A DNA stretch of 12,629 nt, from positions 1-12,629 of the forward strand of contig CAAFXD010000168.1 in NCBI GenBank assembly GCA_900766945.1, written 5' to 3'. The notes under the pieces were generated by a model. The model saw only the letters and a list, made by a program, of their open reading frames with translations. It ran no database searches and was not told where the DNA came from. Position numbers and translations under genes: made by a program. Positions 6,112 through 12,629 of the stretch are shown one piece after another (position 1 is the first letter of the stretch; each line of letters starts with the position of its first letter). The DNA comes from Clostridia bacterium. Lineage in GTDB: Bacteria > Bacillota > Clostridia > Oscillospirales > Acutalibacteraceae.

Positions 6112-7515
6112 TTATTCCGCATCCTCTTTGCGGGCTCTGTCAAAAAAGGATTTCTTTTCGTCCGTTTCGCCGCCGTCTTTGGCGTCGTCTTTCGGCAAAA
6201 TCTCCACTTTCACTCTGCCGATGCGGCGTTCCTCGACATTCAAAACCGTAAAACGGACATTTTCATATTCTACGGTGTTCATTTCACCGTCCTGCGGCAA
6301 AAAGCCCAAACGGCTGATGATGAACCCGCCCAAGGTATCGTAATCATCCTCGGGGAATTTAATATCGATTTGCTCCTCGACCTCTTCCAAATCGGTGATG
6401 CCGTCAATCGTGAAGGTTGTCTCGTTGATTTTCGAGATTTCCTCGTCCTCGTTGTCATATTCGTCCTGAATGTTGCCGACGATTGCCTCCACAATATCTT
6501 CTAAGGTCACAAGCCCTGCCGTGCCGCCGTATTCGTCCACAACGATTGCCATTTGTATGTGCTTTTCGGTCATTTCCGAGAACAGCGCGCCGCAACGCTT
6601 GCTTTCGGGCACGAAATACGCCTCGCGCATCACATCTTTTAAGCCTTTGCTTTTCGGCAGCGAAGTGCCGATGTATTTCAGCAAGTCTTTAATATAGACC
6701 ACGCCGACCACATTGTCGGGGTCTTCTTCATACACGGGGATACGCGAATATCCTTCGTCAATCGAGAGTTTAATGGTATCTTGTAAAGAGTCCTCAATTT
6801 CCACGCAAGCCATATCCGTGCGGTGGGTCATAATGTCGGCAACATCAATATCGTCAAACTCGAAAATGTTGTTAATCATTTCCTTTTGCACATCTTCGAT
6901 AACGCCTTTTTCCTGCCCGACATCCACCATCATACGGATTTCTTCCTCGGTGACCTCTTCCTCGTCGGCGTTCGGGTCCATACCGAACAACCGCACAACG
7001 GCGTTGGTCGAAACCGAAAGCACCTTTACAAACGGCTTGCAGACTTTGGAAACAAACAGTAACACAGGCACCACGGCAAATGAAACCTGCTCGGATTTCT
7101 GCATGGCGATTTTTTTCGGCGCAAGTTCGCCCAAAACCAACGAAAAATACGAAGTAATCAGCGTAATGAGTACCGTGGAAACGCCGCTGATAAGCCCCAA
7201 CGGCACCACATTTGCAACGGCGGTTTTTGCAAGGGCGTTTGTAAGCATGACGGCAAAGCTCTGTGCCGCGGTTGCGGAAGTCAAAAACCCTGCCAAGGTG
7301 ACGCCGATTTGAATGGTGGAGAGGAAATTACTCGAATTTTCCGTCAGTTTTTTCACCTGACGGGCTTTTTTGTGCCCGTCCTCCGCCATTTTGTCGATTT
7401 TTGCGTCATTGAGCGAGATAATCGCAATCTCCGACATCGCAAAAAATGCGTTTAAAAGCGTTAAAATAAACAGTAAAACGACCTTTAAGATAATACTCCC
7501 GGGGTCTGCGTCCAT
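6112..7515 (-). CDS. CNNM-CBS-CorC/HlyC membrane protein (hemolysin-like, putative Mg2+ exporter family)
   Basis: 467 residues with the complete family layout. The CNNM/DUF21 membrane domain covers about 1-195, with NAFFAMSE (22-29), STIQIGVTLAGF (66-77) and GELAPKKIA (129-137). A CBS pair follows: the first from DIMTHRTDM (228-235) to the EGYSRIPVYE and VVYIKDLL region (254-279), the second about 295-350 with VDEYGGTAGLVTLEDIVEAI. The C-terminal CorC/HlyC domain lies at about 365-442 (FPEDDYDTLGGFIISRLGF). Relatives called hemolysin, TlyC, CorC or MpfA are linked to Mg2+ homeostasis, some as exporters; haemolysis is an old label and unlikely to be the role. ATG 7515 has AAGGAG (about 7528-7533) 12 nt upstream, a little long. 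The gene has its own strong promoter (7558-7586) and a terminator, so it is probably transcribed alone. Confidence 0.93.
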   Translation of the reverse strand: MDADPGSIILKVVLLFILTLLNAFFAMSEIAIISLNDAKIDKMAEDGHKKARQVKKLTENSSNFLSTIQIGVTLAGFLTSATAAQSFAVMLTNALAKTAVANVVPLGLISGVSTVLITLITSYFSLVLGELAPKKIAMQKSEQVSFAVVPVLLFVSKVCKPFVKVLSVSTNAVVRLFGMDPNADEEEVTEEEIRMMVDVGQEKGVIEDVQKEMINNIFEFDDIDVADIMTHRTDMACVEIEDSLQDTIKLSIDEGYSRIPVYEEDPDNVVGVVYIKDLLKYIGTSLPKSKGLKDVMREAYFVPESKRCGALFSEMTEKHIQMAIVVDEYGGTAGLVTLEDIVEAIVGNIQDEYDNEDEEISKINETTFTIDGITDLEEVEEQIDIKFPEDDYDTLGGFIISRLGFLPQDGEMNTVEYENVRFTVLNVEERRIGRVKVEILPKDDAKDGGETDEKKSFFDRARKEDAE

Positions 7516-7557
7516 ATAAATTTGGGACTCCTTTCAAAATTTCATAATTTGCAGTAT

Positions 7558-7586
7558 AGTATATACCATTTTCCCTATAAAGTCAA
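7558..7586 (-). promoter_or_regulatory. Sigma-A promoter of the CNNM/CBS gene
   Basis: On the minus strand TTGACT (7581-7586) and TATACT (7558-7563) are separated by exactly 17 bp, each one base from consensus. Transcription would start near 7551, giving a leader of about 35 nt that contains the ribosome binding site. The -35 box lies only 24 nt past the stop codon of the GH5 gene. I see no terminator between them, so read-through from the glycosidase operon is possible. Confidence 0.85.
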
Positions 7587-7609
7587 CACGGTGACGAATA
7601 GCGCGGCAA

Positions 7610-8863
7610 TCACGCATTGACGATTAAGTTTCCCATTTCCGACGCATTAAATACAAATGCCTCCGTGCGCGTTTTCGTTGTGACAAACTGCATAATTTCC
7701 GCATAAGATGCGGTTTTAATATCTATGCGCGGCACATCTTGATTAAAAATTCCCCATTGCGCACCCGCATTAAAGGTTTTGTAGTTCCATTTTATACAAC
7801 TGATTTTATTTTTATTGTACTGTTTCTGCGCATAGTATTCGTTTTCGCCGTTGTTGTATTCCCCGACAATCACGGCAACGCCCCAATTCTCACGGGCGGT
7901 TTTGAGTTCTTTCACACGGTAGCGTATCATACCGCGTTTACTGTCATACAAATGCAGTTGATACAGCATATTTTCATATCCGTTTTCCGCGGGGTCAGGC
8001 AACACCGCGGTTGACCATACGCCCTCAAATGAGAGAATATGCTGTTCGTCTACGCTTCTGACCGCCCGATACAAGGCATCATAAGCCGCGTTCGTGCGCT
8101 GTACCGCCGCTTCGCTTTCCGCTTCCCACGCATACGCGCCCGTATAACCGCTGTTGTTTTGCGGTTCATTTAGCAAATCATACGCCGCAACGGTTTTTCG
8201 GTCTTTATACCGCGTCGCAATCGTCGTCCACAGTGTTTTCGCCGTGTCCATATTGTCTGCGATCTCGTACAGTTCGTTTCTGCCTGCCTTGCCGGTGCAA
8301 TGGTTCATACTCTGCCCGCCGGGTGCGCCGTGCATATCCAAAATCACATAAATGCCGTGCGCTTCGCATTGGTCAAGCAACCAATCCAGCCTTTGAAATC
8401 CGGGGTTGTCGTCCGCATTTTCCGTCAGCCACGCGCCGTTCTCCGTCATAAAATTCCGATACCAAAACGGCGCGCGCACACAGTTAAACCCGAGGGCTTC
8501 TATCTGCGCAATATCCGCTTCGGTAATGAAATTTTCTTCAAATGCCCCAACGAGTTCGGCGGTCTTTTCTGCACCGAAGCGTTCGGTCAGCACCGCAAGC
8601 GTATCGTAATACGCCCAATCCTCGGTGTATTCGGGCACAAACCCCATCCAAGTTTCCCACAGCAGCCAGTTACCCAAATTGACACCTTTTAAAACAATTT
8701 GCTCGCCGTTTTCGTTTACGATATATCCGTCTTGAACGGAAAGCATCTGCATCTCTTTGGGGTTCGTATGCTTGTAGGTTTCCAAAGATTGCACTTCGGG
8801 TGTACAACCGAAAAACACAAACAAAAACACGAGTACCAAAAGCACTGCTGAAATCCGTTTCAT
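7610..8863 (-). CDS. GH5-family glycoside hydrolase, predicted lipoprotein
   Basis: 417 residues from the ATG at 8863, chosen because GGAG (8870-8873) lies 6 nt upstream and the first 20 residues form a lipoprotein signal (MKR, hydrophobic core, FFG-C20). A longer in-frame start at 9013 would bury this signal and overlap the neighbouring gene. The protein should be lipid-anchored outside the membrane. The catalytic fold shows GH5 (clan A) landmarks: LKGVNLGNWL (58-67), R130 in CVRAPFW, DMHGAPGGQ (176-184, H178), the acid/base E233 in LNEP, H304 and Y306 in LHLYD, and the nucleophile E335 in VGEYN. Such enzymes retain configuration and cut beta-linked polysaccharides; the GVNLGNW and HGAPGGQ motifs resemble the beta-1,3-glucanase/glucosidase-like side of the family, but the substrate is not certain. 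It lies 53 nt after the GH95-like gene and is probably co-transcribed with it. Confidence 0.9.
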   Translation of the reverse strand: MKRISAVLLVLVFLFVFFGCTPEVQSLETYKHTNPKEMQMLSVQDGYIVNENGEQIVLKGVNLGNWLLWETWMGFVPEYTEDWAYYDTLAVLTERFGAEKTAELVGAFEENFITEADIAQIEALGFNCVRAPFWYRNFMTENGAWLTENADDNPGFQRLDWLLDQCEAHGIYVILDMHGAPGGQSMNHCTGKAGRNELYEIADNMDTAKTLWTTIATRYKDRKTVAAYDLLNEPQNNSGYTGAYAWEAESEAAVQRTNAAYDALYRAVRSVDEQHILSFEGVWSTAVLPDPAENGYENMLYQLHLYDSKRGMIRYRVKELKTARENWGVAVIVGEYNNGENEYYAQKQYNKNKISCIKWNYKTFNAGAQWGIFNQDVPRIDIKTASYAEIMQFVTTKTRTEAFVFNASEMGNLIVNA

Positions 8864-8916
8864 ACGTCTCTCCTTTTCCCGTGCACAACGCACATCAAAT
8901 TTAAAAATGTCGGTTA

Positions 8917-10995
8917 TTACGCTTTTGTCACGGTAATGCGTTGATTTTTCTGCATATCCATTTTGATTTCGTGCTGTGTAAAGACCTGTTCGCTGTCTGC
9001 GGAAATTTTGCACTGTTCAAACGGATTTTCAAGCACCAAGGTGCCGCCTTGCTCGCTGACAATTTCAATGTCGGTGATTTCGCCGTTCTCTAATTGCGCC
9101 GACACCAAAAATGCCCCGTCTGCACGCAGGTTTTCAAAACGGCAGTCCAAGGATTTGTCCCAATTCGGGAAAATCCGCACAACACCCTCGTAACTTTGCA
9201 AAACCATTTCATTTAAGGTTGCGGCGGTCAAACTGCAATTTTCCAAGCATCCGCCGCCGTGTAGCATCAGCAAATTCGGCTGTTGAAATTTTTTATAGTT
9301 GAGTTTTAACTTTTCCAAAATCAGTTTGGGCGAAATTCCAAGCCTTACCGCACAGGGGAATATGGAGTTAGTCGCGTTGTCGTCGCACCAACGGTCATTG
9401 ATGAAAAATGTATTGCGTGCGATTTGCAAAAGCGCTTCTTTGCCCGCGCGCCCCCATTGCCCCACAGGGTAAATATGCTGTAAGCAAAGGAAATTGCCGT
9501 TGTTCCACGCCATACCCTTTTCCGTGTAGCGGAATACTTTTTTAAACCGTTTTCGGAAAGTTGGGTAGTCGCTGAGTTTTTCTAAAATATCCTGCCATTT
9601 TTCGTACTTTTCTGCGTCTGTTTCCAACGCTTTTGCCATATCTAAAAGTGTTCGGAACACCATTCTGACAAGTCCCAATGAAAGCAGGCTGTTTTTGGCG
9701 TGGATTTCCTTTTGATGGGTGCGTGGATTAAAATTGTCCACATAATAGGGGACTTCATGTATGGCGTCATCGTGGATTACATATCTGCCGTTTTCATAAA
9801 CCAAAAAGTCCTCCCAAAATGCGCCCACCTCTTTCAAAAACGGATAGAGGTGTGCCGCGGCATACGCTTTATCGCGTGTTGCGTTCCAGCGCATGACCGC
9901 AATCACCGCCGCATACGCGGCATTGCTTTTTTGCCCCAAAAACATTTTTTCATAGGGGGCGGGCGGTTCGGAATATTCCGAGAAAAGCCCTTTCGGCAAC
10001 ATTCCAACGGGGTAATACACACCGTTGCAGTTTAAATATTCTTTCGCACATTGCTTTCCGCGGGGGATAAACTCCTCCAAAGGCGTAAAATAGCAGTCCG
10101 TCAACTCTGTGTGGTTTGCGTTGCAAAGGGCATAAAACGGCGCTTCATAGTTATAGTTCAAATGATAATCACCGTGCCAGTTTACATTTTCCACTGTGAT
10201 AAAGTTACCGTAAATACCGGGCGGGAATTTAATGTTCCGCGCGCAGATTGCAAGATGATATTGGCAGGCGTACCAGTTTAACTCCAACTGCTCGTCGGCA
10301 ACGGTAAAGGCAGATTTCGCATAAAACGCTTTCCACCAAGCGTCATGCGCCTCTTTTTCTGCTTTATATGTATTCTCGTCAAATGCCGCAAGGTGGGATA
10401 GTACATCTTCTGTGTATGTTTCGCTGTCAAAATTCGTTGCGGCAGAAAGAACATATTGATTTTTTGAGAATGCACGCAATCCCGCCGTCACAAAGCAGGG
10501 GAATCGCAGTTTTGCATTGTCAAAGGCGCGGGTAAAACCGCAAATGCTGTCTTTTGAAAATTCGTCTAATGCATCCGCACCGCAGGAAAAAGCGGAAAAT
10601 CTCGGTATGGGCAATAAGCTATCCTCACTTGTAGAAAGGGTAAAAAATACATCGTTTTGTGTTGCACAAACAAAAACCGTGATTTCAACAAACCTTTCAC
10701 CGTCGGCAAAGCGGCAGTAAAGTTCCCCCTTGTCCATACGCTGTTCGACATAGTAGTTTTTATATAAAGCCTCGGGAACATCAAAATCCACATAGCCCAA
10801 AGGCTTAATGCCGCCGTTATTGTCACGGTGCTCATCTGCCATCCAAAGGTCGCATTTGGCGAGATATACCCGCAGTCCCGTGCCGCTGTTGCCGAAAATC
10901 GCGGACATATCTCCGTTGCCGCAAAGAGCGCCGTCGGGAATGGCATATTTGCCGGAGCGCGCCGGCGGGGTGGTGATTGTGACAGTATGTTTCAT
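8917..10995 (-). CDS. GH95-like six-hairpin glycoside hydrolase, intracellular
   Basis: 692 residues from ATG 10995, with AAGGAGT at 11001-11007 (GGAG 6 nt from the ATG). An in-frame start at 11070 exists but would lie upstream of the likely promoter. The N-terminal domain (about 1-200) carries DGALCGNGDMSAIFGN (21-36) and KCDLWM (47-52), like the opening of GH95 and related families. The central (alpha/alpha)6 part (about 220-570) has NWHGDYHLNYNYEAPFY (272-288). A C-terminal beta region has NEMVLQSYEGVVRIFPNW (595-612) and RADGAFLVSAQLENGEI (624-640), matching the usual GH95 tail. No signal peptide is visible, so it probably works in the cytosol on imported sugars. Candidate acidic catalytic residues include E283, D276, D409, D410, E414, D539, but I cannot assign them. 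Alpha-L-fucosidase or L-galactosidase is the known GH95 activity; this divergent member may differ. First gene of an operon with the GH5 lipoprotein. Confidence 0.8.
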   Translation of the reverse strand: MKHTVTITTPPARSGKYAIPDGALCGNGDMSAIFGNSGTGLRVYLAKCDLWMADEHRDNNGGIKPLGYVDFDVPEALYKNYYVEQRMDKGELYCRFADGERFVEITVFVCATQNDVFFTLSTSEDSLLPIPRFSAFSCGADALDEFSKDSICGFTRAFDNAKLRFPCFVTAGLRAFSKNQYVLSAATNFDSETYTEDVLSHLAAFDENTYKAEKEAHDAWWKAFYAKSAFTVADEQLELNWYACQYHLAICARNIKFPPGIYGNFITVENVNWHGDYHLNYNYEAPFYALCNANHTELTDCYFTPLEEFIPRGKQCAKEYLNCNGVYYPVGMLPKGLFSEYSEPPAPYEKMFLGQKSNAAYAAVIAVMRWNATRDKAYAAAHLYPFLKEVGAFWEDFLVYENGRYVIHDDAIHEVPYYVDNFNPRTHQKEIHAKNSLLSLGLVRMVFRTLLDMAKALETDAEKYEKWQDILEKLSDYPTFRKRFKKVFRYTEKGMAWNNGNFLCLQHIYPVGQWGRAGKEALLQIARNTFFINDRWCDDNATNSIFPCAVRLGISPKLILEKLKLNYKKFQQPNLLMLHGGGCLENCSLTAATLNEMVLQSYEGVVRIFPNWDKSLDCRFENLRADGAFLVSAQLENGEITDIEIVSEQGGTLVLENPFEQCKISADSEQVFTQHEIKMDMQKNQRITVTKA

Positions 10996-11037
10996 ATGGT
11001 ACTCCTTATGTCGAAAATTCCTTCCGAATTCGTTTTT

Positions 11038-11066
11038 AGTGTAGCATAAGCCGCGCCCGAATGCAA
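11038..11066 (-). promoter_or_regulatory. Promoter of the glycosidase operon
   Basis: On the minus strand TTGCAT (11061-11066) and TACACT (11038-11043) stand 17 bp apart, and the -10 box is preceded by TGC, an extended -10 element. Predicted start is near 11031, giving a leader of about 36 nt before the GH95-like ATG. It is divergent from the PFOR promoter, with about 90 bp between the two -35 boxes. No catabolite-response element was clear. Confidence 0.65.
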
Positions 11067-11105
11067 GCAAGCTTCTTTTTCTCCCTTTTTGTACACGTGT
11101 TTAAC

Positions 11106-11142
11106 AAAATCTGCAAAAATTTTCACTTTTTGCGCGGATTTT
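11106..11142. promoter_or_regulatory. Inverted repeat upstream of the PFOR promoter, possible operator
   Basis: GCAAAAA (11113-11119) and TTTTTGC (11127-11133) form a perfect 7-bp inverted repeat. It extends imperfectly to AAAATC and GATTTT on the outside, giving arms 11106-11119 and 11127-11142. It lies 14 bp before the -35 box of the PFOR gene, where an activator or repressor could bind. In AT-rich intergenic DNA it could also be chance. Confidence 0.35.
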
Positions 11143-11156
11143 CATAAGATTTCGTA

Positions 11157-11185
11157 TTTACACGCCGCAAAGAAAGTGATACAAT
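11157..11185 (+). promoter_or_regulatory. Sigma-A promoter of the PFOR gene
   Basis: TTTACA (11157-11162) and TACAAT (11180-11185) are 17 bp apart, each one mismatch from consensus. Transcription would begin near 11192, leaving a leader of about 66 nt that holds the hairpin at 11189-11228 and the ribosome binding site at 11243-11250. Confidence 0.85.
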
Positions 11186-11188
11186 ATC

Positions 11189-11228
11189 CGTGTATGTGAG
11201 TGGGCGGGCCGTGCCTGTCCGATACATG
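11189..11228 (+). promoter_or_regulatory. Leader hairpin at the 5' end of the PFOR transcript
   Basis: An outer stem CGTGTAT (11189-11195) pairs with ATACATG (11222-11228), including one G-U. An inner stem GGGCGGG (11203-11209) pairs with CCTGTCC (11214-11220), with two G-U pairs and a CCGTG loop. The fold begins at about the predicted first transcribed base and leaves the ribosome binding site free. It could stabilise the 5' end of a highly expressed mRNA. It matches no riboswitch that I recognise. Confidence 0.45.
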
Positions 11229-11257
11229 TTAACAAACCTTTCAAGGAGGAAATACGA

Positions 11258-12629
11258 ATGGCAGAAACAAAGAAACCCGTCGTTTCGAGAAAATCGAAGA
11301 CGATGGACGGTAACAATGCCGCCGCGTATGTTTCTTACGCGTTTACGGAAGTTGCCGGTATTTACCCGATTACGCCGTCCAGCCCGATGGCGGACTATGT
11401 GGACCAGTGGTCTGCACAGGGGGTCAAAAACATTTTCGGCACAACGGTTAAGGTTGCCGAAATGCAGTCCGAAGCAGGTGCGGCAGGTACCGTGCACGGC
11501 TCGTTGGCAGCCGGCGCGCTGACCACCACTTACACCGCGTCGCGGGGCCTTCTGTTGATGATTCCGAATATGTACAAAATCGCGGGCGAATTGCTCCCGT
11601 CGGTGTTCCATGTTTCGGCACGCTGTGTGGCTTCCCACGCATTGAACATCTTCGGTGACCACTCCGACGTGTATGCTTGCCGTCAAACCGGTTTTGCAAT
11701 GCTTGCCGAGGGCAACGTGCAGGAGGTTATGGACTTGGCCGCTGTTGCGCACTTGGCGTCGATTGAAAGCCGCGTACCGTTCATCAACTTCTTTGACGGT
11801 TTCCGCACTTCGCACGAAATTCAGAAAATCAAGGTCTGGGATTACGAAGACCTCAAAGAAATGTGCAATATGGACGCGGTTGACGCGTTCCGCAAACGCG
11901 CACTCAATCCCGAGCGTCCCGTTATGCGCGGTTCGCACGAAAACGGCGACATCTTCTTCCAACACAGAGAGGCGTGCAACAAGTATTATGACGCTGTCCC
12001 CGCTGTGGTTGAGAAGTATATGGACAAAGTCAACGAAAAACTCGGTACCGACTACAAACTGTTCAACTACTACGGTGCGCCCGATGCGGACAGAGTTATC
12101 GTGGCGATGGGCTCTATCTGCGATGTGGCAGAAGAAGTTATCGACTACTTAACCGCAAAAGGCGAAAAAGTCGGCCTTGTCAAAGTCCGTCTTTACAGAC
12201 CGTTCTCTGCGGCAAAACTTTGCGAAGCAATCCCCGCAACCGCGAAGAAAATCGCAGTGCTCGACAGAACCAAAGAACCCGGCTCTATCGGTGAGCCGTT
12301 GTTCCTCGATGTTGTTGCCGCGCTCAATGAAATGGGCAGAACCGCAAAGGTCTGCGGCGGCCGTTACGGCTTGGGTTCGAAAGATACCCCGCCCGCAAGC
12401 GTGTTTGCCGTATATGAGCACCTCAACAAAGAAAATCCCGAGCGTCAGTTCACCCTCGGTATCAACGACGATGTTACCCATCTGTCTTTGGAAGAAAAGG
12501 CTGCGCCCAATACTGCGGCGGCAGGCACCATCGAGTGCAAATTCTGGGGCTTGGGCGGCGACGGTACTGTCGGCGCAAACAAAGACTCCATCAAGATTAT
12601 CGGCGACCATACCGACAAATATGTGCAGG
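11258..12629 (+). CDS. nifJ: Pyruvate:ferredoxin (flavodoxin) oxidoreductase, 5' part
   Basis: Open from ATG 11258 to the window edge, 457 codons of a protein that is usually about 1,170-1,200 residues. AAGGAGGA (11243-11250) lies 7 nt before the ATG. The enzyme oxidises pyruvate with CoA to acetyl-CoA and CO2, reducing ferredoxin, in the cytosol of anaerobes. Domain I shows YPITPSSPMAD (36-46), EMQSEAGAAG (68-77), LLLMIPNMYKIAGELLP (98-114) and FFDGFRTSHEIQKI. Domain II shows RVIVAMGS, KVRLYRPF and LDRTKEPG, then GRYGLGSKD and FWGLGGDGTVGANK as in the whole family. By alignment from memory to the Desulfovibrio africanus enzyme, T39, E72 and R122 correspond to its T31, E64 and R114, which contact pyruvate or thiamine diphosphate. 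The ferredoxin-like cluster domain and thiamine-binding domain lie beyond the window. One local difference is ASRG (94-97), where the reference has ASQG. Confidence 0.97.
   Translation, partial: MAETKKPVVSRKSKTMDGNNAAAYVSYAFTEVAGIYPITPSSPMADYVDQWSAQGVKNIFGTTVKVAEMQSEAGAAGTVHGSLAAGALTTTYTASRGLLLMIPNMYKIAGELLPSVFHVSARCVASHALNIFGDHSDVYACRQTGFAMLAEGNVQEVMDLAAVAHLASIESRVPFINFFDGFRTSHEIQKIKVWDYEDLKEMCNMDAVDAFRKRALNPERPVMRGSHENGDIFFQHREACNKYYDAVPAVVEKYMDKVNEKLGTDYKLFNYYGAPDADRVIVAMGSICDVAEEVIDYLTAKGEKVGLVKVRLYRPFSAAKLCEAIPATAKKIAVLDRTKEPGSIGEPLFLDVVAALNEMGRTAKVCGGRYGLGSKDTPPASVFAVYEHLNKENPERQFTLGINDDVTHLSLEEKAAPNTAAAGTIECKFWGLGGDGTVGANKDSIKIIGDHTDKYVQ

Noticed and set aside
5793..6143. 116-codon minus-strand open frame with HSEPLGEESRF and EILRFAQDD
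   Set aside because: This is the known translation of a palindromic interspersed repeat and also covers the terminator; not a protein gene.
6094..7312. Several plus-strand open frames of 70-199 codons opposite the CNNM/CBS gene
   Set aside because: The minus-strand product has a complete family architecture; the plus frames are antisense shadows.
7582..7595. GTCA-TGAC inverted repeat over the -35 box of the CNNM/CBS promoter, considered as an operator
   Set aside because: Only four bases pair on each side and the centre is not symmetrical; it is within chance expectation.
8864..9013. N-terminal extension of the GH5 gene to an upstream start
   Set aside because: It would overlap the end of the GH95-like gene and hide a clear lipoprotein signal peptide; ATG 8863 has the ribosome binding site.
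10996..11070. N-terminal extension of the GH95-like gene to 11070
   Set aside because: The predicted promoter and transcription start lie inside this stretch, and ATG 10995 has a well-placed AAGGAGT.
11123..11965. 280-codon minus-strand open frame opposite the PFOR gene
   Set aside because: It is antisense to a highly conserved enzyme and includes the PFOR promoter; its length reflects the codon pattern of the real gene.

Overview
This window looks like chromosomal DNA from an anaerobic Gram-positive bacterium of the Clostridia (Bacillota), possibly a gut or rumen Oscillospirales-type organism. The support is a pyruvate:ferredoxin oxidoreductase gene, strong GGAGG ribosome binding sites on nearly every gene, sigma-A type promoters with 17 bp spacers, an AgrC/AgrA-like GHKL/LytTR two-component pair, and short palindromic interspersed repeats of a kind common in Clostridia. 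The taxonomic placement is inference. I see no rRNA, tRNA, CRISPR array, transposase or phage gene.

Left block, plus strand, 33-5786. Seven closely spaced genes. Two tandem paralogues (33-992, 1034-1981) have an XRE-like helix-turn-helix N-terminus on a polytopic membrane domain. They are followed by a LytTR response regulator (2007-2717) and a GHKL sensor kinase (2732-4060). A 124 bp gap holding a long hairpin (4120-4162) separates these from three small multipass membrane proteins (4185-4661, 4658-5188, 5191-5786). The third is split by a frame change at a run of seven T's. Together they look like one regulatory or membrane-stress locus: kinase and regulator with membrane-embedded DNA-binding-like proteins, and small membrane proteins as possible outputs. 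No function can be assigned from sequence alone.

Intergenic block, 5787-6111. No gene. It contains GC-rich hairpins, a palindromic repeat of the 'CATTCTGAGCGAAGCGAAG' type, and an 11-bp perfect stem that ends the following minus-strand gene.

Middle block, minus strand, 6112-10995. Reading leftwards from a promoter at about 11050, the genes are a cytoplasmic GH95-like six-hairpin glycosidase (8917-10995) and then a GH5 lipoprotein glycosidase (7610-8863) 53 nt later. Next comes a CNNM/CBS/CorC membrane protein (6112-7515) with its own near-consensus promoter at 7558-7586. The two glycosidases look like a small saccharide-utilisation operon with one surface enzyme and one intracellular enzyme.

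Right edge, plus strand. A pyruvate:ferredoxin oxidoreductase gene starts at 11258 and runs off the window. It is divergent from the glycosidase operon. Its 262 bp upstream region carries a near-consensus promoter, a leader hairpin beginning near the predicted transcription start, and an inverted repeat just upstream of the -35 box.
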